From: Paguma larvata
Lineage: Eukaryota; Chordata; Mammalia; Carnivora; Viverridae
Assembly: GCA_030068075.1 (NCBI GenBank)
Contig: CM057828.1
Coordinates: 111,651,699-111,715,698 of the forward strand
DNA: 64,000 nt
Reading direction: 5' to 3'
Positions 31,870-42,905 of this stretch are shown in pieces. The position numbers were made by a program, and so were the translations under genes. The notes under the pieces were generated by a model. It saw nothing but the letters and a program-made list of their open reading frames with translations, made no database searches and was not told the DNA's origin. The stretch's first letter is position 1, and every line of letters begins with the position of its first letter.

Positions 31870-33445
31870 CCCGTAAGACAAGTGTGTTTTTCAGCTTGTG
31901 TTTTACCCCAGGCTGTCTGTGGCAGTTCTCTTCCCTTAATGCCCAAAATAATTTCATGCCTATGCAAATAACAGAAAATTCATTGCTCTTCCAAAGGGAG
32001 GTTGTTAGGCACTAATTTCAAATTATCACTCAACTCCAAGAATTTACTGGAGTTTGGCTTTCAAGGACAGGGATTCCATTCCAAGACCCAGGGAAGATAT
32101 TCTAAAAGCATCAAAGGAAAGTCAAGGGTTTTTTTGTTATTGTTGTTGTTTGAGATATTTTTAGTACCAGTGCAACCCTTTCAAGATTGAAGCTTTTGAT
32201 AGTTCTCCAACCTTTGGCATAATTTAGCAAACCATGCAACAATAACGCCCTTTCAGTTTCTTAAATTCCTATCGCTCATGACAACCCATAATCTTGAGTA
32301 TCACAGAGCCCCTGTCTTTTCCTTCTTCTCTTCCTAAGTAAATTGCTGGAAGACTCAAATTATAATGGGACTAATAAGCGTGAAACCTGTGGGTGGTGTG
32401 GAAATACTTGATCCTGCCTCAAACCCACAAAAATGCCAGAAGGAAGGCAGCACCTAAGGGTGTGCACAGGACATCGTAGGCAAAGGGCTGACCTTGAGAT
32501 CCAACATGATTTGCCACATTTCCTGGATCAGTGCACCCAGTAGCACGGTGATGTTTCTAATACTGCGATCCTCAATGAGAATGCAACATTTCTTCAAGGC
32601 TTGCTATGAATATGTTTGAAAACAATAGACACATTAATGGAAATCAGCTCTGGAAAGATCTACCCAAAGTTTTGAGGACCTGCAGATCAGGGAGCGTAAG
32701 AAAGTTTAGACCCTTAAACAAAATTTTCTGACCAGTATTAGGCAGCACCCAATTGCTAGATGAGCACCCCAATTGCAGGGGTCCTGAGTGGGAACTCTCA
32801 GTCCGAGGGGCTATTTTCAGCCTCCGGGTGAAATCCAGAGTGAGATCTTCGGGCCTGTGACTGCCTCCCAGCCCTCCCTCTGCTCATGCAGATTGCCAGG
32901 CCCACGAGAGAAGGTCCACATGGGGCCAGCTAGTTAAATTTTGCCCACATGGTAACCTTAAAGTGGGCGCTTTCAGGATCTGGGTATGAACACATAATCA
33001 TTTCTTTTACAAGGTTCCAAACCTGAAGGATGTTGTATAAACAGGTATTTAAGAGTGAGGATGAGCAGATCTTAATGTCAGCCTTAGCTTCAAAGACATT
33101 CAGTAAGCTCGTACGTGACGGTATCCTACTAGCTGTACGACAGAACAAGATGGCATGCACAGAGAGTAGCCTTCAGTTGCAATTCTAATTATTTAGATCT
33201 TTTCTTATTTCGACAGGAACACACGAACATAACATAAAATTTGGGGAAATACCCATACGCAAAAAGGAGAAAATTATTATCGACCCTAATCTTAGCATAC
33301 AGAGGCAACCAGTGTTAGAATTTTAGTGTATGTCACTCATTCCTTTATCCCTTTATTACTCATTTATTTATTTAGCATTTATTATAGGCCTGGGACATGT
33401 ATACCCATTCTGTCCTTTATACATAAATGTGGATACTTTTCAAAA

Positions 33446-33659
33446 TTTTTTTACTGTTTATTTATTTTTGAGAGAGTGGGAGAGACAGAGTGTGAGTGGG
33501 AGAGGGGCAGAGAGAGAGAGGGAGACATAGAATCCAAAGCAGGCTCCAGGCTCTGAGCTGTCAACACAGAAACTGACATGGGGCTTGAACTCATGAACCA
33601 TGAGATCATGACCTGAGCAGAAGTCAGATGCTTAACCAACTAAGCCACCCAGGCGCCCC
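33446..33659 (-). mobile_element. Felid SINE in old L1
   Basis: Head complement 'CTTAACCAACTAAGCCACCC', body and TTTATTTATTTTTGAGAG tail. The flanks share only CAAAAT. Confidence 0.92.
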
Positions 33660-33811
33660 AAAATATGTGTAATTTTTAAATAGAATTATTTTCTATACAG
33701 GATTTTAACATGATTTGCACTAATATCTCAAGAACGTTTTATTTCATTACTTTACACCATATTATTGCTATATTCTATTCCATTAAATGTTTACATTTAC
33801 CATAGATTATT

Positions 33812-33948
33812 TATTTTTTAAAGATTTTATTTTTAAGTAATCTCTATACCCAAGGTGAGGCTTGAACACATGACCCTGAGGTCAAAAATCACATGCTCAA
33901 AAAAAAAAAAAGAATCACATGCTCTACTGACTGAGCCAGCCAGGTGTC
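33812..33948 (-). mobile_element. Short older carnivore SINE with an internal duplication
   Basis: 'AAGATTTTATTTTTAAGTAA' tail at left and 'GCTCTACTGACTGAGCCAGC' head complement at right. AATCACATGCTC is present twice (33887-33898 and 33913-33924), separated by an A-rich run, so the copy is longer than its type. Confidence 0.83.
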
Positions 33949-34340
33949 TCTACATTAGCTTATTTCAACAGACCATCATTGTCAAGTATATGCCTTTTAT
34001 GCAATTACATAACATGCCATGCTAAGGGGAAATTTTTACACACATCTGTGATGGTTGTATGATCTTAAACTCCTACATCAAAGAATACATTTCTTTAAGA
34101 CTTTCCAAAATTCGCCACATTAGTCACCACTTATATTTTACATTCCCTTCACCAATATGTGATTTCTTGTACTCTTGCAAAGACTGATCTTTTTTGAAAA
34201 TTTGGTCAGTTTGCTAGGTAAAAAGGACACCCTGTTTTGATTTGCAGTGCTTTCAGTAATTAGGAAAATCATACGTTTTCTCATTCAGCTAGCTTGTTGC
34301 TTCAATCAAAAAGAAAGATGTTATAAAAAAAAGAAAAAGA

Positions 34341-34553
34341 GGGGCGTCTGGGTGGCTCAGTTGGTTAGACGGCCGACTTTGGCTCAGGTCATGATCTCAC
34401 AGTCTGTGAGTTCGAGCCCTATGTCGGGCTCTGTGCTGACGGCTCAGAGCCTGGAGCCTGCTTCGGATTCTGTGTCTTCCTCGCTCTCTGTCCTTCCCCT
34501 GCTCATACTCTGTCTCTATGTCTCTCAAAAATAAATAAACGTTAAAAAATTAA
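34341..34553 (+). mobile_element. Felid SINE, near consensus
   Basis: 'GGGCGTCTGGGTGGCTCAGT', 'GTGAGTTCGAGCCCTATGTC', 'GAGCCTGGAGCCTGCTTCGG' and AAATAAATAAACGTT tail. It sits between A-rich flanks, which hide the exact duplication. Confidence 0.94.
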
Positions 34554-34576
34554 AAAAAAAAAAAGAAAACGAAAAA

Positions 34577-34655
34577 GAAAGGTATTTATTGAATGCCTGC
34601 TTTGTTACAGACCAATTCTAGGCACTAGGAAAGATAAGTGATTTGCAAATCAAGT
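34577..34655 (-). mobile_element. Possible L2/MIR end fragment
   Basis: 'GTATTTATTGAATGCCTGCT', 'CAGACCAATTCTAGGCACTA' is the usual reversed 3' signature of L2-type elements. Short. Confidence 0.45.
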
Positions 34656-34673
34656 AAAGAATAATAAAATGCC

Positions 34674-34801
34674 GGGGTGCCTGGGTGGCTCAGTGGGGTA
34701 AGCCTCTGACTTCCGCTCAGGTCAGGATCTGGCGGTTTGTGAGTTCAAGCCCCATATAGGGTTCTGTGCTGACAGCTCAGAGCCTGGAGCCTGCTTCGGA
34801 T

Positions 34802-34837
<36 letters not shown>

Positions 34838-34894
34838 CCCCCCCCCCTTGCACTCTATCTCTCTCAAAAATAAACATTAAATTTTTTTTAAAAA
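34674..34894 (+). mobile_element. Felid SINE with 18-base TSD
   Basis: Complete, with an expanded TC tract and a C-run. AAAGAATAATAAAATGCC (34656-34673) and AAAGAATAATAGAATACC (34895-34912) differ at two positions. Confidence 0.95.
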
Positions 34895-36195
34895 AAAGAA
34901 TAATAGAATACCAAGAGGTATAACATAAAGAAAATAAGACTTAGAAGGGACTATAATTTCACTAGCTACAATATAAAAAGGAAGTTAGAACCAAATGTGT
35001 TTTTTCCTTCTTATAATCTCTATTTTCGTGACTTTTTGTTTTGTGTATATACTATATACAAAGGAATACATATAATACATGTGTACATTTTAAAGAATCA
35101 TAATTTGAAAATAAATGAAACAGACACCCATGTACCTATTACTCAGCTTAAAAAACAAACATGACTGATTTCCCTGAAGCCCTGTGAATGCTCCCACCAG
35201 ACGCCTTCTCTACCTTCCTTCTAAGAAGTAACTACTGAGTTTTACATAAACCACCTTGATTGGCCTTCTAAATGATATACAAAGCTACTGTATAACATGC
35301 TATTGAGATTTGCCTGGTTTTGAATCCTATGTAAGTTCTTCCTCAATTTCGTTTTCTGTTTGTTAGTTTTGTTCTATTTTGGTTTTGCACACACTACGGT
35401 TTTGACTTGATTTGTGTTGAGTATAGGCTTTTTGTTTCCACTGATGTAAAGTCTTCCATTACTTAACACACCCCAATATATGTTTCCACCCTGTTGTCAT
35501 AGGACATTTAGGGTTAGGTTGTTTGCTTTTTAAAGCTATCACAAGCAACGTTGCTCTGAATAATCTTATACATGTCTCCCGATCAAAAAGTGCAGGAGTT
35601 TCTGTAAGATGTGTGTTAGGTCGAGGTCAAAAGTGGTAGCATTACTGGCTTATAGGTGTTCATGTGTTCGATCTAATTCCTAATAAATTGTTTTCTAAAA
35701 AGGTTTTCTAAAATGGTTTCACCTGCTAGAACATACGTGGCACTATTTGAAAGTTCTTTTGTTCCGTATTCCTGCCAACTCTTAGTATTGTGAGACATTT
35801 TAATTTCAACCAATATGGAGGGTGTATGATGATAGCTCATTGACGATTCTTGATAACTAATGAGGTTGAGCATTCTTCATGTGTTTACTGGTCACTCATG
35901 TCCTCTTCTGTGTCTTACCTACTCATACCACTCATCTCTTTTTTATTGTGGATTTATTATCTCCTTATACATTTGTAACCATTTCTACCTATCTTCAGAA
36001 TACTAATCCTTTGTCGGCTATGTATTGAAATGTTCCAAGTAATACTTGCTTTATCACTCTTGCATTTATGTCTTTTGAAGGACAGAGGCTCTTAATTTTA
36101 TTGTGGTTGACTGTATCAATCTTTTCCTTGATGCTTGTGCCTTTAGTGTTTAAGAGATCCTGCTCTATCTCCAGGATTATAAAGATATTCTCCTA

Positions 36196-36442
36196 GGGCA
36201 CTGGGTGGCTCAATTGGTTAAGCGTCTGACCCTTGATTCAGCTCAGGTCTGACCCTTGATTTCAGCTCAGGTCATGATCTCATGGTTGCGGGATTGAGCC
36301 CCATGTAGGGCTCTGTGCTGACAGCACAGACCCTGCTTGGCATTCTCTTTCTCCCTCTCTCTCTGCCCCTCACCCACTCATGTACTTGCACGCTCTCACT
36401 CTCTCTTTCAAAATAAATAGTTTTTGAAATAAATAAATAAAG
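36196..36442 (+). mobile_element. Felid SINE with a 23-base internal tandem duplication
   Basis: The segment between the A and B boxes is repeated: 36224-36246 and 36247-36270 differ by one added T and together lengthen the head. Flanks AAAGATATTCTCCTAG and AAAGGTATTCTAG look like a decayed TSD. Inserted in the old L1. Confidence 0.92.
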
Positions 36443-36774
36443 GTATTCTAGACTTTCTTCTAAGTAATTTTAAGTTTTATCTTTTACATTTTTTATTTTC
36501 ATCCATTTGGCCCTCTGGCTTCAATATTTGAACATGGGCTATAAGACAGCTATTATGAGTTTCCCATATTCATAACCAATCCCAGCACCACTTGTTGAAT
36601 AATCCATCATTTCCACACTTGTCTGCAATTGTCAGCACTGTCAATTGCTGGGCTCTCTATTCCTTTGATCTCCCTTGCTAACAGGTGCTATCTTAATCGC
36701 TGAAACTACGTTAGAAGAATTGCCATCTTGTAGAGCTACATGTTCTGCTGGTTCTTCTTAAGAATGTCTTGGTG

Positions 36775-36975
36775 GGGAGCCTGGGTGGCTCAGTCAGTTG
36801 AGCGTTAAACTTCGGCTCAGGTCATGATCTCACAGTTCGTGAGTTTGAGCCCCACATCAGGCTCGCTGCTGTCAGCACGGAGCCTGCTTTAGATCCTCTC
36901 TCTTCCTCATTCTCTGCCCCTCCCCTGCTCATACCTTCTCTGTCTCAAAAATAAACATTAAAAAAAATTTTTTTA
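36775..36975 (+). mobile_element. Felid SINE with 15-base TSD
   Basis: Complete element in the old L1. AAGAATGTCTTGGTG (36760-36774) and AAGAATGTCTTGGCG (36976-36990) differ at one base. Confidence 0.95.
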
Positions 36976-37235
36976 AAGAATGTCTTGGCGATCCTTATCA
37001 ATTTACTCTTCCATTTATATCTGAGAATCTGTTAATCAAGTTCTGCAAAAAATATTCGGTTGGAATTTTAATTAAAACTACATCAAATCTATAATCACTT
37101 GGGAGAGAATTGACATTTTTATTGTAAGTCTTTCCACCGTGAACATGGTCATCTCTCCATTTATTTAGTTTCTTTATTATAACTGTATAACTTTCTACAT
37201 AAAAGATCTGCACAGCCTTTGTTAGATATATGCTG

Positions 37236-37690
37236 GGGATTCACCCATTGCCCTCAAGCGTGCCCTCCATCCTTCCCATCACACCCTGTGTCCAGGAGAT
37301 GAACTCTGTACACTACATCAACACATCCCTATGTCCTGACTCTCGGGAGGGTTGGAAATAGGAAGCAATGGCCAGGAGAGCAGAGGACAGGAGGACAGTG
37401 AGATGGGGTGTCATTCCCTATCCCTTGTCTTTCAGGCAGCCGGTCAGCAGGGCTGTGCTCTTCTACTGGAATACACACACGCTTCCCACATGCAGTTCTT
37501 GCTAAGACCTGCAACTCTCCAGGTTTTGGCAACTGCTCACCTTCACTCACTCAGTTCTCTGGCGTTACTTGCCCTTGGAGTTTGACCATCTTTGTTGGTT
37601 TCCCTGTAACCTACACACATCTTTCTACTCATTAAACTCTGCATTGAAATGCCACCTGTTTCCTATAGAGATCCTAACTGATAGAACATT
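37236..37690 (-). repeat. Ancient dispersed repeat in old L1, unassigned
   Basis: Breaks the L1 ORF2 text between 'GTTAGATATATGCTGG' and 'ATTATGTGTGTG'. 'GGTTTCCCTGTAACCTAC', 'CATTAAACTCTGCATTGAAA', 'CACCTGTTTCCTATAGAGAT' are recognised as a common mammalian repeat, apparently the complement of the family at 8325-8700. Open frames on both strands here (37329-37635) are not genes. Confidence 0.45.
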
Positions 37691-38768
37691 ATGTGTGTGT
37701 ATGTGTGTAATTTCTCATAATTTATAGATTACTTTGCATTTCCTATAGGGAAGATCATCATATGCAAATAGTGATATTTTGGTTTTTTTCTTTCTGATCC
37801 TAACACTTTTTCTGATTGTCTTACAACATTGGCTTGTATTCCAGAGTAATGTTCGTTAGCAGTGATAAGAACAACCACCCTTGTTTTATCCCTAATTTTA
37901 AAGGGATTGCTCTTCATAAGTCTCTACTATATGATGCTCACTGTAGATAAGGGAAGCCCCATCCTAAACTTAGCTTGCTAAGGTTTTTATCTCGAATCAT
38001 TGATGAATTTCATTGAATGCTTACCTTGATCTACTGTGATGGCAAGATTTTTCCCCTTTAAACTGTAAATATGATGAATTACAAAATATATTTTACAATG
38101 TCAAATCACTTGTGTCAAAAATAAACACTCCTTGATCATTGCTGGCTCTGGTTTTCAAGAACTTTACTTAGAATCTAGATCTATGGACGAGATTGATCTG
38201 TGATTTTCCTTTCTGCTAAATGTCCTTGTCTGCTTTTGGAATCAAGATTACATTAGTCTCATAAATATGAACGAGAAGGGTTCTTTTTTCCTGTTCTTTG
38301 AAAGAGTTTGTGTAAGTTTGGAACTAACCGTTCTTTAAATATATAGTAGAGACTCCCTGTAAAAACATCTGGTACTGGTTTTTATTTCGTGGAAATATTT
38401 TTTAACTATTGACTCAAATTCTTTAAAAATTATAGGATCCTTCGTGTGTTTATTACTTTTTAATTCAGCTTTAATAATTTATATTTTTCTAGGAAATTTT
38501 CAATTTCACTGAAGTTTTAAAGTGTTTGATATCAACTTGATTATAATATTCCCTTAAAATTTGACCTCTGTTGCATCAGTACTTAAGACCTTTATTTGTT
38601 ATGATATTGTTTGTGACTTGTGTTTTTCCCTTGATCTGTCTAGCTGGAAGTTTGTCATTTTAAGCAACTTTGGCTTTGATAATTTTGTGTTGTTTGCTAT
38701 TTCATTAACTTCTATTTTTTTTCTTTCTAATATTTTGGGGATTATTCAGTTATTTCTTTTTTTGGTCT

Positions 38769-38802
38769 ATTATTATTATTACTATTATTATTATTATTAT
38801 TT
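38769..38802 (-). repeat. (TAA)n tail expansion
   Basis: A TTA/ATT tract with one ACT interruption that directly adjoins the tail of the minus-strand SINE. It is best seen as a microsatellite grown from that tail. Confidence 0.85.
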
Positions 38803-39004
38803 TAATGTTTATTTATTTTTGAGAGAGACAGAGCATGAGCAGAGGAGGGGCAGAGAGAGAGGGAGACACAGAATCTGAAAGGCTCCAGGCTCTGAGCTGT
38901 CAGCACAGAGCCTGATGCAAGGGCTCGAACTCATGAACTGTGAGATAATGACCTGAGCCGAAGTCGAAGTCGGATGTCCAACTGACTGAGCCACCCAGGT
39001 GCCC
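38803..39004 (-). mobile_element. Felid SINE in old L1
   Basis: Head complement 'CAACTGACTGAGCCACCCAG', with a duplicated GAAGTC hexamer (GAAGTCGAAGTCGG). The body and tail lead into the (TAA)n tract. L1 text resumes after it. Confidence 0.94.
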
Positions 39005-39190
39005 CTTTTTTGGGGTCTTCTTAAGATGAATACATGGGTCATTTCTTGTCAGCCTATCTTCTCTTCTAATGTAAGTATTTAAGGCTACAAATGTCACTCT
39101 GAGATACTACTTAAAAGAAGTCTGGATTACATTGGGTTCTTTCATTGCCTTTGTAGCACATCTGAAATCATCCATTTTATTTTTTATTAT

Positions 39191-41659
39191 TTGATAATTT
39201 GTCTCACCAACAAGGAGATGCACCATGTGGATAACAACCTCTCCATATCCCAGAGCCTGTCACTTACTAGTCACTGAATAAATTACTGTTGAAACAGTGA
39301 GTGAATGGATGGATACTTACACCTAATTGACTGCCTGAATGGACAGACACCCAGTCAAAATAGCTTTTGGCTAAGGAAGGAACTATATTCCCGCTGTTTT
39401 ATTGTTGTTGTTGTTGTTGTTGTTTGTTTGTTTGTTGTTTTATCCTCAAACAAAACCCACACTGTTTAAAGCCAAACCAAGAGTCCACTCATCAATCTAT
39501 TCCATTAAAGGAGCATCCTCTCCCTTGCTTGAAAATGGATGATTTTTAAGGAGAAACCTTAGTGCTCTTGCTTAAGGGAAGTATTTGGCTGGATGAAAAT
39601 TGGATGAAGTTGTCAGTGACTCCTCAGGAGGAAAAAAAAGTTATACTTGCTGCCCATGATTGAAAATCAAAACAAACTTAGAATCAACATGTTCTTGCTC
39701 TGTAAAATGTGTATTTGAGAAGATAGAGGAATATAGGAATGGACACCGCATAAAAACATTTCCTTTCCTTTGCATCAAATTCGTTTACTATCTGCAAATT
39801 TCAGGGATAAAATAACTTCAGATCCTCTGTCCCTGCTATGGCTCCCTGAACATCCCTCCCTAGCTTTGTTAGCCTGCCTACAAGGAGGACAGTCAAGCCC
39901 ATCTCCCAGCTTCCCAACTCAGCAACTGCTGCCTGGTCCTACCTCACCAGTATGAGGAAGCAGAGGAAGATACCTCTTGTTTCTACCAGAGAAAGACAAA
40001 GATGCAAATTCTCACGGAGCTGGAGAGACCTTCAGAATCGACCAGTCATCATAGGCATCCTTAATTTCTACCCAAACAGAGCATGCATTCCAAACCTGCT
40101 CTACCTGAAGTAGGGTTAGCTGTGTACTTACTTGTCTTTGAAACTCCACCCTCTCCACTCTGCCAGCTCGTGAGGGAAGGTGCAATGCCTGACTTGTTTC
40201 ATATCCTCCAGAGCCTGACAAAACAGGGTCTTTTCCATAAAAGCACTCCATAAACTCAGCATCAAGTGGAAACTGGGGCCAAGCAAGAGGTCCCATGGCT
40301 CCTTTAGTGGTAAAACTTAGGGATCCCATTCCAGTGCTCTTTCAACTTGACCACACCTCTCTCACTCAAAAACTCAGCTGACATTCCCTCTCTCAGATTC
40401 CCTAATTCAGATGGCATTCCTTCATTCAGATGGCAAGCGCATTCACTGGTATTTCACCAATAACTATTCATATTCAAGTGGGTCTGGTCACTTTCATCCT
40501 AATTCACACTTTGCGATATCTGTAAACCATCACTAAGCTTATAAAACACCGAGAAAATTATCACCTGAACTAGACACTTCGATGTTGAAGGATGAGACAC
40601 ACAAATCATCTCCAATGATGGGACTTGGCTTTAAGAAGACACAGAGAACTGAGGCATGATAACTGTGGCATTTCCATGTGGACCTCAGGGCAGCTGAAAC
40701 AGTGCTGGCTGGGTGCTGTTCAGAACATGCCTTGAGCTCTAGTACCACATTGCTTGACTTTTCTTGCCCAAGAGAAATATGTTGGGTCAGTTTGCCTCCA
40801 CCCAGTAAGAAGCCATTGTGTCGGGCAGAATTTCTTATTGATGGATCTCCCTGGGGTAGATTCTTTGGTTCAGTCACTGAATCCGGACTTGATACCTCAA
40901 TACCTAGAAAGTAGGTCTTTGCTCTTAAAGAAGGCTATGACTCCTCTCCAGGACTTCTTCCCTAATAAAGAGATACTCTTTTTCAACTTTCCAGCAAGGA
41001 CTAATATCTGCTTTCTTCCCATTTCCCTTCACATCTTCATTCGACTCCTCTTTCTTCATGTCACTTCTGTCTTTTACTCCTCAACACAACTACTCATTTT
41101 ACTTAGTCTCCATTCTGTCAATCCATTTCTAGAAGGCCCTTCCTCCCATCATGCCCAAACCAGTACTTAGAAGCTCCAGGGCCTACTGTCTGCAGTATTT
41201 CCTTGCACTATATCAGTTCATCTTCCATCTTGCCAGAAGCTTCTCAGAAATCTGTAGGTGGCTTCTGGAGTGAAATTCCTACTAAAGTTTCTCCATGTTC
41301 CAGTGCCACCTGGTACTTTTGATGCCCCCATTCACTAATAGGGAACATATTCATCACTCTAATAAGCAAACGCATCTGCTACACCCTCAATATCACTGAT
41401 TCACTCATCTCAGAGCTGTTGTGTTCAGCTGACAACCTTCCTCCCCTTCACTGTCCTTCAAAAGCCTACCACACCAGGAAGTCCCATAGATTGCATCCCC
41501 AGGGACATACCATCAGTGCAACAGTAAATCTATGAAAGGCTGCATTATTGATCTTGAAGTCTACTAAGTAACTCCAATAACCTTCCACTCTCCTCCACCT
41601 CCAGGTAAGCCATCATCATCTCTTTCACCCGGAGAAAATGAAAAGGGGAACAATGAGGA
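39191..41659. other. Unassigned non-coding sequence, about 2.5 kb
   Basis: A (TTG)7 tract followed by TTTG units lies at 39402-39440. The rest holds no recognised repeat. Frames of 100-138 codons on both strands at 40012-41170 overlap each other (for example 40539-40877 minus against 40678-41170 plus) and show no domain. Confidence 0.5.
39402..39440 (+). repeat. (TTG)n(TTTG)n microsatellite
   Basis: Seven TTG units followed by a few TTTG units. Confidence 0.93.
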
Positions 41660-41848
41660 GACCCAAAAACAGGGTGGCCCAAGAAGGTGACTTGACTAAA
41701 GTTCCAAAGAAAGGGAAGAGATAGCCACATGGAAATCTGAGGGAAGAATATTCTAGGCAGAGGGAACACAGGTGCAGAGCCCAGAGTGCAGATATGCCTA
41801 ACATAATAAAGAAACCACAGGGTACCCTCTAGCTGAGACGAAGAGAAG

Positions 41849-42554
41849 ATAGATAAATGAATGGATAAAGAAGAGGTGATATGCATACAATGGAGTTATT
41901 AGTCAGTCATAAAAGAGAATGACATCTTCCCATCTGCAACAACATGGGTGGGTCTAGAGAGTATAATGCTACGTGAAATAAGTCCTTCAGAGTAACACAG
42001 GTACCATATGATTTCACTCAAAATGGAATTTAAGAAACAAAACAAATGGGGGCACCTGGCTGGCTCAGTTGGTTGTGCATCCAACTTCGGCCCTGGTCAT
42101 GATCTCACAGTTTCACGGGTTCCAGCTCTGCATCAGGCTCTGTGCTGACAGTTCACAGCCCGGAGCCTGCCTTGGATTCTGTGTCTCCCTCTCTCTCTGC
42201 CCAACTTCATTCGCACTCTGTCTCTCTCTCACACACACAAATAAATAAACATTAAAAAAGAAACAAACAAACAAACCAAATAAACAAAGAGAAAATAAAG
42301 AGACAAGCCAAAAAACAGACTCAACTATAGAGAACAAACTGGCAGTTACCAGAGGGGACAGGGGTGAGGGAATGAGTAAACCATGAGAAGGATATTAACT
42401 AGCAGTTGACAAGCACTGAGGAATGTATAGAAATGTTGAATCACCATATTGTATACCTGCAGCTAATATAACACTGTATGTTAACTAGACTGGAATTACA
42501 ATAAAACTAATAATAATAATGAAATATAACAGAAAATATCAACAACACACACAC
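41849..42554 (+). mobile_element. 5'-truncated L1, itself split by a SINE
   Basis: Starts in the ORF2 C-terminal region (ATGGATAAAGAAGAGG, 'GCAACAACATGGGTGGGTCT', 'TACGTGAAATAAGTCC'). After the SINE it continues into the 3' end ('CTATAGAGAACAAACTGGCA', 'GTTGAATCACCATATTGTAT', 'CTGTATGTTAACTAG'). ORF2 is frameshifted. ACGAAGAGAAG and ACGAAGGAAAG (41838-41848, 42555-42565) may be the decayed duplication. Confidence 0.8.
42049..42260 (+). mobile_element. Felid SINE inside L1 inside L2
   Basis: Complete SINE with 'GGGGCACCTGGCTGGCTCAG' head and AAATAAATAAACATT tail. It is the youngest layer of the three-layer nest. Flanks are A/C-rich (AAGAAACAAA on both sides). Confidence 0.94.
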
Positions 42555-42905
42555 ACGAAGGAAAGTAAAAGGTGATAAGGTTGCAGAGGTCTTGGACATC
42601 ACTGACAGGTTTAAGCAGAGGAGTGACAAGATCTGATATTATTGAAGGCTTCTTCTGACTGTCAGGAGGACATAGCAGATCATCTAGGACATTATTGCAA
42701 TAACGCCAGCGCTTTGGACTGAGGAGGCTGTGTTGGTGGCCACGGGGAGTGGTGGAATTCTGGGGATATTTTGGAGGGACACCCAACAAGATTTTCTGGA
42801 TTGAGTATAAAGTGTGAGAGAAAGTCCGGAGTCAGTATGACCCGAAGGGCCTGAGATTCCAGGTGGGCAGAATTGCCGTCACTGGAACAGGATGGATTGT
42901 CCCAC

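Larger units (their letters stand above)
30172..33184. other. 3-kb repeat-poor block
   Basis: No SINE, LINE or LTR is recognised in about 3 kb, although repeats are dense on both sides. It holds a perfect 16-base palindrome (30875-30890) and a perfect 29-base tandem duplication (31812-31869). Many short AT-rich homeodomain-like cores (TAATTA, ATTAAT) occur. No exon is recognised. Possible constrained non-coding DNA, unproven. Confidence 0.4.
33185..34320 (-). mobile_element. Old L1 (L1ME-like) 3' end, minus strand
   Basis: 'CAGGAACACACGAACATAAC', 'GAGGCAACCAGTGTTAGAAT' at the left and 'CTTCACCAATATGTGATTTC', 'ATTTGGTCAGTTTGCTAGG', 'GATTTGCAGTGCTTTCAGTA', 'CATACGTTTTCTCATTCAG' at the right are collinear with the complement of an old L1 3' end. 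Two SINEs (33446-33659, 33812-33948) interrupt it. Confidence 0.6.
35030..39190 (-). mobile_element. Long old L1 (L1M) with ORF2 remnant, minus strand
   Basis: The text is collinear with a complementary old L1 for about 4 kb: 'CCCATGTACCTATTACTCAG', 'TAATGAGGTTGAGCATTCTT', 'ACTAATCCTTTGTCGGC', 'CAGCACCACTTGTTGAATAA', 'CATCTCTCCATTTATTTAG' and, near the right end, 'AATGTAAGTATTTAAGGCTA'. A minus-strand fragment at 36998-37213 still reads like ORF2 (IIKKLNKWRDDHV). No intact reverse-transcriptase or endonuclease frame survives. Three SINEs and one older repeat are inserted. Confidence 0.8.
41660..42905 (-). mobile_element. L2 LINE split by a nested L1
   Basis: Left part: 'AAGAAGGTGACTTGACTAAA', 'GAATATTCTAGGCAGAGGGA'. 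Right part resumes in the same order: 'CAGGTTTAAGCAGAGGAGTG', 'ACAAGATCTGATATTATTG', 'TGGGGATATTTTGGAGGG'. Together they form one decayed minus-strand L2, opened by the L1 at 41849-42554. Confidence 0.65.
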
